Shown: piece by piece, positions 5,309 through 9,821 of the stretch
Numbering within the stretch: the stretch's first letter is position 1
Layout of the letters: every line of letters begins with the position of its first letter
Assembly (NCBI GenBank): GCA_035544515.1
Contig: DATKEG010000158.1
Coordinates: 1 to 9,821 of the forward strand
Origin: DATKEG01 sp035544515
GTDB taxonomy: Bacteria > Acidobacteriota > Vicinamibacteria > Fen-336
Direction of reading: 5' to 3'
DNA length: 9,821 nt
Program-made: the position numbers and the translations under genes
Notes under the pieces: generated by a model
Told to the model about the DNA's origin: nothing
Seen by the model: the letters and a program-made list of their open reading frames with translations, nothing else
Database searches by the model: none

Positions 5309-6874
5309 GTGATCACGCTGGCCAGTTACCTGTCCGGCCGCTGGGTGGAGGGCTCGCCGGACTCGCTCCAGGTGCTGGTCAACCCGGCCACGGAGGAGCC
5401 GCTGGCGCGGGCGGGAAGCGGCGGCGTGGACCTTCCCGCCGCCCTCGACTACGCGCGGCGCGTGGGCGGGCCCGCGCTGCGCCGCCTGACCTTCGCCGAG
5501 CGCGGGGCGCTGCTCGAGGCCATGAGCGGCGCGCTCGTCGCGCATCGCGACGAGCTCCTGGACCTGGCCGTGGCCAACGGCGGCAACACGCGCAGCGACG
5601 CCAAGTTCGACGTGGACGGCGCCACCTACACCCTGTCCACCTACGCCGAGCTGGGCCGCAGCCTGGGCGGCGCCCGGTTCCTGGTGGACGGCGAGGGCGT
5701 GAGCCTGGCCCGCAACCCCCGCTTCCACGGCCAGCACGTCGCGGTGCCACGCCACGGCGTGGCCGTGCACATCAACGCCTTCAACTTCCCGGCCTGGGGG
5801 CTGGCGGAGAAGGCCGCCGCCGCGCTCCTGGCCGGCGTCCCCGTGTTGACCAAGCCGGCCACCAGCTCGGCCGTGGTCGCCCACCGCATCGTGGAGATCC
5901 TGCGCGAGCGCGCGGTGCTCCCCGAGGGCGCGCTCTCCCTGCTCGTGGGCGGAGTGGGCGACCTGCTCGCGCACGTGGGCGCGCAGGACGTCGTCGCCTT
6001 CACCGGCTCGGGCGACACGGGCGCGCGCATCCGTTCGCGGCCGAACCTCGTGCGCGACTCCGTCCGGGTCAACGTGGAGGCCGACAGCCTCAACGCCGCC
6101 GTGCTGGGCCCGGACGCGTCGCCGGGGACCGAGACCTACGACTTCTACCTGAAGGACGTCCTGCGGGACATGACCCAGAAGGCCGGCCAGAAGTGCACGG
6201 CCATCCGGCGCGTGCTCGTGCCGGCCGGGGTCGCGGACCGCCTCCGCGACGACCTGGCCGACCGGCTCCGGGCCGTCACCATCGGCAACCCGGCCCGGGA
6301 AGGCGTGCGCATGGGACCGCTGGCCACGGCGGCGCAGCGCCAGGACGTGCGCGAGGGTGTGGACCTGCTCGCGCGTGACGGCCGCCTGGTGTACGGCACC
6401 GCAGAGGTGAAGGCGGTCGGGGTGGAGTCGGGCAAGGGCTTCTTCGTCTCCCCCGTGCTCGTGGAGGTGGAGCCCGGCGCGGAGGCGCCGTCGGTGCACT
6501 CGCGGGAAGTGTTCGGGCCGGTGGCCACGATCGTCCCCTACGCGGGCGCCGCCGACGAGGCCGCCGAGATCGTCGGCCGCGGCAACGGCGGGCTGGTCTG
6601 CTCCGTGTATTCCGAGGATCCCGCCTTCACGACCGGGGTCGTGCTCGGCGTCGCACCGTACCACGGCCGCGTCTTCATCGGCAGCGCGAAGATCGCCGAG
6701 GCGTCGCCCGGTCCCGGCACGGTGCTCCCCCAGCTCGTCCACGGCGGGCCCGGCCGCGCGGGCGGAGGCGAAGAGCTCGGCGGCGTGCGCGGCCTGTATT
6801 TCTATCTCCAGCGGGTCGCCCTCGAGGGGCCGCGGCCGCTCCTCGAGCGGATCGCCGGGCTCAAGGGCGAGTAG
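5309..6874 (+). CDS. PaaZ/BoxD-family aldehyde dehydrogenase (3,4-dehydroadipyl-CoA semialdehyde dehydrogenase-like)
   Basis: This 521-residue enzyme aligns by eye, end to end, with the aldehyde dehydrogenase half of E. coli PaaZ. Landmarks are LASYLSGRW (4-12), HINAFNFPAWG (154-164), TKPAT (181-185), FTGSGDTG (231-238), VEADSLN (256-262, with E258 as the general base) and KAGQKCTAIRR (291-301, with C296 as the catalytic thiol). The hallmark LVHGGPGRAGGGEELGG is at 476-492. PaaZ also has a C-terminal MaoC-type hydratase. This protein stops after the dehydrogenase domain, as in BoxD of the aerobic benzoyl-CoA pathway. It should therefore oxidise a CoA-linked semialdehyde with NAD(P)+ during aromatic acid breakdown, but no box or paa partner is in view, so the substrate is open. 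GTG 5309 is chosen because homology begins there. The upstream in-frame ATG at 5141 lies inside ptrB and would read through the hairpins. No clear Shine-Dalgarno is seen. The deacetylase gene starts 3 bases after the stop. Confidence 0.85.
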   Translation: MITLASYLSGRWVEGSPDSLQVLVNPATEEPLARAGSGGVDLPAALDYARRVGGPALRRLTFAERGALLEAMSGALVAHRDELLDLAVANGGNTRSDAKFDVDGATYTLSTYAELGRSLGGARFLVDGEGVSLARNPRFHGQHVAVPRHGVAVHINAFNFPAWGLAEKAAAALLAGVPVLTKPATSSAVVAHRIVEILRERAVLPEGALSLLVGGVGDLLAHVGAQDVVAFTGSGDTGARIRSRPNLVRDSVRVNVEADSLNAAVLGPDASPGTETYDFYLKDVLRDMTQKAGQKCTAIRRVLVPAGVADRLRDDLADRLRAVTIGNPAREGVRMGPLATAAQRQDVREGVDLLARDGRLVYGTAEVKAVGVESGKGFFVSPVLVEVEPGAEAPSVHSREVFGPVATIVPYAGAADEAAEIVGRGNGGLVCSVYSEDPAFTTGVVLGVAPYHGRVFIGSAKIAEASPGPGTVLPQLVHGGPGRAGGGEELGGVRGLYFYLQRVALEGPRPLLERIAGLKGE

Positions 6875-6877
6875 CGC

Positions 6878-7636
6878 ATGGGGGACAAGGCGCCGCGGTC
6901 GCGGCCGCGACGTCGCCTGCCGGCGCTGGCCGTCCTCGGAGTGCTGGCGGTGCTCGCGGTCCAGCCCCCGTTCGCCCTGGACGTCGTCGCCCGCGTCGCC
7001 TCGGCCGTGGTGTGGAAGGTGGAGACGACGAGACCGGTCGCGGCGATCACGTTCGACGACGGCCCGGACCCGGTCTACACCCCGCAGGTCCTCGACGCGC
7101 TGGCGCGCCACCAGGCGAAGGCCACGTTCTTCCTCGTCGGGCGGCGCGCGCGGCAACGCCCGGACCTCGTCGCGCGCATCCGCGCCGAGGGCCACGAGGT
7201 GGCCAATCACACCGAGACACACGGCCGGACGCTCCTGCAGCCGAGGTCCCGGTTCGAGGAGGAGCTGCTCGAGGGCGAGAAGACGCTGGGCCTGGAGAAC
7301 GCGCGGCCGAAGCTCTTCCGTCCGCCCGGCATCTGGTTGCGGCCCTCGCAGCAGGCGGCCGCCGCCCGTCACGGCTACCTGACCGTGCTCGGATCGTCCT
7401 ACGCCTTCGATCCCTACCGGCCGCCCACGCGGTACATCGAGTGGGTGATCGCGCGCAACCTGCGCCCCGGCACCATCGTCGTGCTCCATGATTCCGGGGG
7501 CGACCGCTCACGCACCGTGGCCGCCCTGCCCGCGATCCTGCGCGCGGCCAGGGAGAAGGACCTGGAGCTGGTCACGCTAAAGGACCTGATCGGCACGGGC
7601 CGCGCGGTGGGAGCTAGCGCCGGTCCAGCGCCCTGA
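6878..7636 (+). CDS. Polysaccharide deacetylase (NodB homology, CE4), N-terminally membrane-anchored
   Basis: This 252-residue protein has an Arg-rich start (RSRPRRR, 7-13) and one hydrophobic helix at about 14-30. That suggests a type II membrane anchor with the catalytic domain outside the cytoplasm. The NodB domain follows at about 52-240. Motif 1 is TFDDGPD (58-64; D60, D61). Motif 2 is HTETH (111-115), giving the two metal histidines. Motif 3 is FRPPG (147-151), one residue shorter than the usual RPPYG. D178 in AFDPY is a likely motif 4 counterpart, and motif 5 is IVVLHD (200-205; H204). All metal ligands and the base Asp are present, so it should be an active metal-dependent N- or O-deacetylase. 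The natural polymer (peptidoglycan, chitin-like oligomer or exopolysaccharide) cannot be told from sequence. The ATG is 3 bases after the dehydrogenase stop, and an AAGGGCGAG stretch inside the end of that gene may serve as ribosome-binding site. Confidence 0.85.
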   Translation: MGDKAPRSRPRRRLPALAVLGVLAVLAVQPPFALDVVARVASAVVWKVETTRPVAAITFDDGPDPVYTPQVLDALARHQAKATFFLVGRRARQRPDLVARIRAEGHEVANHTETHGRTLLQPRSRFEEELLEGEKTLGLENARPKLFRPPGIWLRPSQQAAAARHGYLTVLGSSYAFDPYRPPTRYIEWVIARNLRPGTIVVLHDSGGDRSRTVAALPAILRAAREKDLELVTLKDLIGTGRAVGASAGPAP

Positions 7637-7699
7637 CCGTCCGGTACAAGACTGCTGCTCGCGACGCGCCGCGCGGCCGATCGCTGATCATTCGCGGTG

Positions 7700-7705
7700 T
7701 AGTAT
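7700..7705 (+). promoter_or_regulatory. -10 box placed for a leaderless deaminase mRNA
   Basis: TAGTAT ends 5 bases before the ATG at 7711, so transcription would begin at or next to the start codon. The intervening bases are all C and there is no Shine-Dalgarno anywhere in the preceding 25 bases. TANNNT directly before ATG is the known pattern of leaderless bacterial mRNAs. I see no convincing -35. The 74-base gap (7637-7710) also holds a GC-rich imperfect hairpin (7660-7683) without a T-run. Confidence 0.4.
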
Positions 7706-7710
7706 CCCCC

Positions 7711-8730
7711 ATGGCCGACCTGGAATCAGAGGTCCGCGGCCTCCCCAAGGTCGAGCTTCACCAGCACGTGGACGGCTCCATCCCTCCCGAAGTGACCTGG
7801 GAGCTGATGCGCCACTACCGCCTCAATCCCGTGGAGTCGTTCGAGGACATGTGCCGGCGGCTGGAGCTGCAGCCCGAGGAGGAGGGCAGCCTGCTCGCCT
7901 ATCTCGACAAGATGCACTACCCGCTCTGGATCACGCAGTTCTACGAGAACGTCTCCCAGGTCACGGAGGCGATCGTGGACGCGGCGGCCGCCGCCGGCGT
8001 GACCATCCTGGAGCTGCGCTACTCGCCCGTGATCCACACCTTCGCGGGCCTGACCCTGCGCCAGTCCATCCGCGCGGTCCTCGCCGGCATGAACAAGGCC
8101 GGGCGGCGCCACGGCATGAAGGTCGGGCTGGTGGTGATCGCCATGCGCCAGCACGGGCCGCACATCGCGAAGATCCTGGCCCGCCAGGCCATCGCGGAAG
8201 CGCAGCACCTGCACGCGCGGACCGGGGTCGTGGGCTTCGACATCGCCGGACCCGAGCGCGGCAACCCGCCGCGCCTGTTCAAGAGCTCGTACGACATCGC
8301 CCGGCTGGGCAAGCTCGGGCTGACCGTGCACGCGGGCGAAGACGCGCCGGCGGCCTACGTGTGGGAGGCCGTGGACGTGCTGGGCGCGCAGCGCATCGGA
8401 CACGGCTGCGCGGCGGCCGGCGACCCGGAGCTCGTCCGGCGCCTGGCCCGCGACAGGGTCGTCGTGGAGTGCTGTCTGTCGAGCAATTACGGGTCCGGAG
8501 CGGTGCGCCGCGGCTCGCGGCACCCGCTCCTCACGTTCGTGGAAGCGGGGGTGCCCGTGGCCATCTGTTGCGACAACACCACGGTCTCGCGCACCGACCA
8601 GGTCAAGGAGACGCTGCAGGTCGCCCGCGATCTCGGCCTGGACACGGTCGCGCGGATCCACCGCGACGCGCAACGCTACACGTTCATCCGGCCCGACACC
8701 GCGCTCACGGACCCGGACCATGACCTCTAG
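7711..8730 (+). CDS. Adenosine deaminase-family amidohydrolase
   Basis: This 339-residue single-domain TIM barrel has the length and motif order of adenosine deaminase (Zn-dependent hydrolysis of adenosine to inosine in purine salvage). The metal motif is ELHQHVDGS (15-23; H17, H19). FDIAG (176-180) precedes HAGED (207-211; H207 metal ligand, E210 proton donor). RIGHG (228-232; H231) provides the polarising histidine. The second metal Asp is D288 in CCDNTTVS. Canonical enzymes have DD there; this one has D288-N289, a change also found in some adenosine deaminase clades. The usual CPTSN is CLSSN (255-259). All direct metal ligands are retained, so it should be active, but the substrate could be adenosine, another adenine nucleoside or a related compound such as aminodeoxyfutalosine. 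The start lacks a Shine-Dalgarno and lies just after a -10-like TAGTAT. Its last 11 bases overlap the yhhN-like gene, indicating cotranscription and translational coupling. Confidence 0.85.
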   Translation: MADLESEVRGLPKVELHQHVDGSIPPEVTWELMRHYRLNPVESFEDMCRRLELQPEEEGSLLAYLDKMHYPLWITQFYENVSQVTEAIVDAAAAAGVTILELRYSPVIHTFAGLTLRQSIRAVLAGMNKAGRRHGMKVGLVVIAMRQHGPHIAKILARQAIAEAQHLHARTGVVGFDIAGPERGNPPRLFKSSYDIARLGKLGLTVHAGEDAPAAYVWEAVDVLGAQRIGHGCAAAGDPELVRRLARDRVVVECCLSSNYGSGAVRRGSRHPLLTFVEAGVPVAICCDNTTVSRTDQVKETLQVARDLGLDTVARIHRDAQRYTFIRPDTALTDPDHDL

Positions 8731-9409
8731 ACGGGACTCGCTCGCGCTGGGCGCGGCCGCGGTCGCGGCGGCGACGTACCTCGCGCTGCTGCCGTGGGGA
8801 CCGCCGTGGCTGCTCGCGCTGGTCAAGCCGGTGCCGGTGCTCGCGCTGGCGGCGTGGTGCCGGCCGGGAGCGGACGGCGGGAGCCGCCGGCTCGTGCCCG
8901 CGGGGCTGGTCGTCTCGGCCGCCGGCGACGTGCTGCTGGCCGTGGACTCCTTCCTGCCCGGCGTGGCCGTCTTCCTCGCCGCGCACCTGCTGTACACGGC
9001 CGCCTTCCTGCGCCGGACGCGGCGGCCGCGCCTGCTGCGGCTCGTCCCGTTCGTGCTGTGGGGCGCGGCGGTCTACACGCCGCTCGTACCGGTGCTGGGC
9101 GCGCTGGTCGTGCCGGTGGCCGTCTACGCGGTCGCCCTTTCCGTGATGATGTGGCGCGCGGCCGCGACCGTGGGCAGCGCGGGCGCGCCGCGCCGCGAGG
9201 AGTGGTGGGCGCTCGCGGGCGCCGTGCTCTTCGGCGCGAGCGACACGCTCCTGGCGCTGCACCGCTTCCTGACGCCGTGGCCCGACGGGCCCTACCTCGT
9301 CATGGTCCTGTATTGGGCGGGACAGGCGGGCATCGCCCGCTCCGCGCGCGCGTCGGCCGGAATTTCCGCCGGCTTTCGGTATCATCACGCGGGCCCGCCG
9401 GCCGCTTGA
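8720..9409 (+). CDS. YhhN/TMEM86-family membrane protein (lysoplasmalogenase-type)
   Basis: This 229-residue protein is almost entirely hydrophobic, with about seven or eight membrane helices. Family landmarks are LVKPVPVLAL (34-43), SAAGDVLLA (66-74), FLAAHLLYTAAF (85-96), VLFGASDTLLAL (169-180) and VMVLYWAGQ (194-202). The conserved charged or polar residues K36, D70, H89, S174-D175, Y198 and Q202 are all there. TMEM86/YhhN proteins include lysoplasmalogenase, which splits the vinyl-ether bond of lysoplasmalogens, but most bacterial members are untested. The ATG lies inside the end of the deaminase gene (11-base overlap, different frame) with no Shine-Dalgarno of its own, so it is probably translated by coupling. 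About 20 residues after the last helix form a non-conserved tail encoded by slightly AT-richer DNA. The gene faces the aldo/keto reductase, 39 bases away. Confidence 0.82.
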   Translation: MTSRRDSLALGAAAVAAATYLALLPWGPPWLLALVKPVPVLALAAWCRPGADGGSRRLVPAGLVVSAAGDVLLAVDSFLPGVAVFLAAHLLYTAAFLRRTRRPRLLRLVPFVLWGAAVYTPLVPVLGALVVPVAVYAVALSVMMWRAAATVGSAGAPRREEWWALAGAVLFGASDTLLALHRFLTPWPDGPYLVMVLYWAGQAGIARSARASAGISAGFRYHHAGPPAA

Positions 9410-9417
9410 CCATCCCG

Positions 9418-9447
9418 GCGGCCACCACCCGGAGCCGGAGGGGCCGC
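9418..9447. terminator. Weak hairpin between convergent genes
   Basis: GCGGCC (9418-9423) can pair with GGCCGC (9442-9447) over an 18-base loop in the 39-base gap between the yhhN-like stop and the aldo/keto reductase stop. It lacks a T-run on either side. A shared two-way terminator would be expected in this position, but this structure alone is weak evidence. Confidence 0.25.
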
Positions 9448-9448
9448 A

Positions 9449-9821
9449 TTACTGGTAGAAGCTCCGCGGCCAGGCGTGGCGCTTCAGCTCCGCGCGCATC
9501 TCGGGAGAGAGCCGCCGGCCGTCGGAGACGGCCACGTTGGCCTCGACGCTGGCCAGGCGGCGCATGCCCGGGATGACCGTGGAGACGGCGTCGTGCGCGA
9601 GGCAGAAGCGCAGGGCCAGCTCGGGCAGGGTGCTCGCCTCCGGGCCGAGCAGCTTTTTCAGCGCTTCCGTCCGCTCCCAAACCTGACGCTTGCGCTCTCC
9701 CTTGAAGTAGTCCTCCCGCCAGTCGCCCCGCGGGAACGTGGTCTCCGGCGTGATCGTGCCGGTGAGCCCGCCCTCGTCGAACGGCACGCGGGCGAGCACG
9801 CCGAGGCCGTGCTCCCGGCAC
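9449..9821 (-). CDS. Aldo/keto reductase, C-terminal part (partial, runs off right edge)
   Basis: The last 123 residues of a minus-strand protein are visible, read from 9820, and the frame stays open to the edge. They match the C-terminal third of the aldo/keto reductase (AKR) barrel, NADPH-dependent enzymes that reduce aldehydes and ketones. Visible landmarks are REHGLGVLARVPFDEGGLTG (late barrel strand and loop), LPELALRFCLAHDAVSTVIPG and MRRLASVEANVAVSDGR. The last two form the strand and helix that hold the cofactor's 2'-phosphate and adenine. The C-terminus HAWPRSFYQ is typical of one bacterial AKR group. A GTG at 9799 is not a real start, because homology continues upstream of it to the edge. 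The catalytic tetrad (Asp, Tyr, Lys, His) lies outside the window, so activity and substrate cannot be judged. Genes on this strand further right are not visible. Confidence 0.85.
   Translation of the reverse strand, partial: CREHGLGVLARVPFDEGGLTGTITPETTFPRGDWREDYFKGERKRQVWERTEALKKLLGPEASTLPELALRFCLAHDAVSTVIPGMRRLASVEANVAVSDGRRLSPEMRAELKRHAWPRSFYQ

Noticed and set aside
3088..5316. 742-codon open frame on the minus strand opposite ptrB
   Set aside because: It mirrors a gene with exact oligopeptidase B catalytic spacing; its translation is Arg/Val/His/Gly-rich with no recognisable domain, as expected antisense to GC-biased codons.
5291..7489. 732-codon open frame on the minus strand opposite the dehydrogenase and deacetylase
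   Set aside because: It spans two clearly real plus-strand genes and their boundary and has low-complexity composition, so it is a GC-bias artefact.
7726..8997. 423-codon minus-strand open frame opposite the deaminase
   Set aside because: It is antisense to a protein with complete deaminase metal motifs and shows no domain.
9300..9821. Alternative minus-strand open frame over the aldo/keto reductase
   Set aside because: The neighbouring frame carries clear AKR C-terminal motifs; this one is Arg/Pro/Gly-rich without any.
1..9821. tRNA, rRNA, riboswitch, CRISPR array, insertion sequence, integrase or defence genes
   Set aside because: I looked on both strands and found no cloverleaf, spaced direct repeats, transposase motif or target-site duplication. 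The longest gap without a gene is about 112 bases.

Overview
The window is a single stretch of very GC-rich bacterial chromosome (around 70% by eye, with strong G/C preference at third codon positions). It carries eight protein-coding genes, and six of them are complete. The mix suggests a free-living, high-GC soil or sediment bacterium: a dienoyl-CoA reductase, oligopeptidase B, a PaaZ/BoxD-type aldehyde dehydrogenase, an adenosine deaminase-like hydrolase and a TMEM86/YhhN protein. A Rokubacteria/Methylomirabilota-like or deltaproteobacterial lineage would fit, but this is inference, because there is no rRNA or other phylogenetic marker. I see no tRNA, rRNA, CRISPR array, insertion sequence, integrase or phage gene.

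Left part (1-2984). A minus-strand membrane sensor gene (four transmembrane helices, then two PAS domains) runs off the left edge. It is divergent from a plus-strand pair: a 2,4-dienoyl-CoA reductase-type SDR and, 7 bases later, a putative lipoprotein of the GH113 (beta-mannanase-like) TIM-barrel type. The 61-base divergent gap holds an AT-rich core with -10-like hexamers on both strands and a 17-base perfect dyad next to the sensor start codon.

Middle part (2985-7636). Oligopeptidase B (ptrB) stands alone between two hairpin-bearing gaps. These gaps share an exact 14-base sequence in inverted orientation. The downstream gap packs three consecutive stem-loops into about 85 bases, the last followed by four T. 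Next come a PaaZ/BoxD-family aldehyde dehydrogenase and, 3 bases later, a membrane-anchored CE4 polysaccharide deacetylase.

Right part (7637-9821). An adenosine deaminase-family gene, probably expressed from a leaderless or near-leaderless transcript, overlaps a YhhN/TMEM86 (lysoplasmalogenase-type) membrane protein gene by 11 bases. The last gene is the 3' part of an aldo/keto reductase on the minus strand, convergent with yhhN and cut by the right edge.

The genes do not form one pathway. This looks like ordinary chromosomal core and accessory metabolism in short two-gene transcription units. I found no convincing new multi-gene system. The points most worth a second look are regulatory or structural: the dyad at the divergent promoter, the hairpin cluster and shared inverted 14-mer around ptrB, and the D-to-N change in the metal-site motif of the deaminase.
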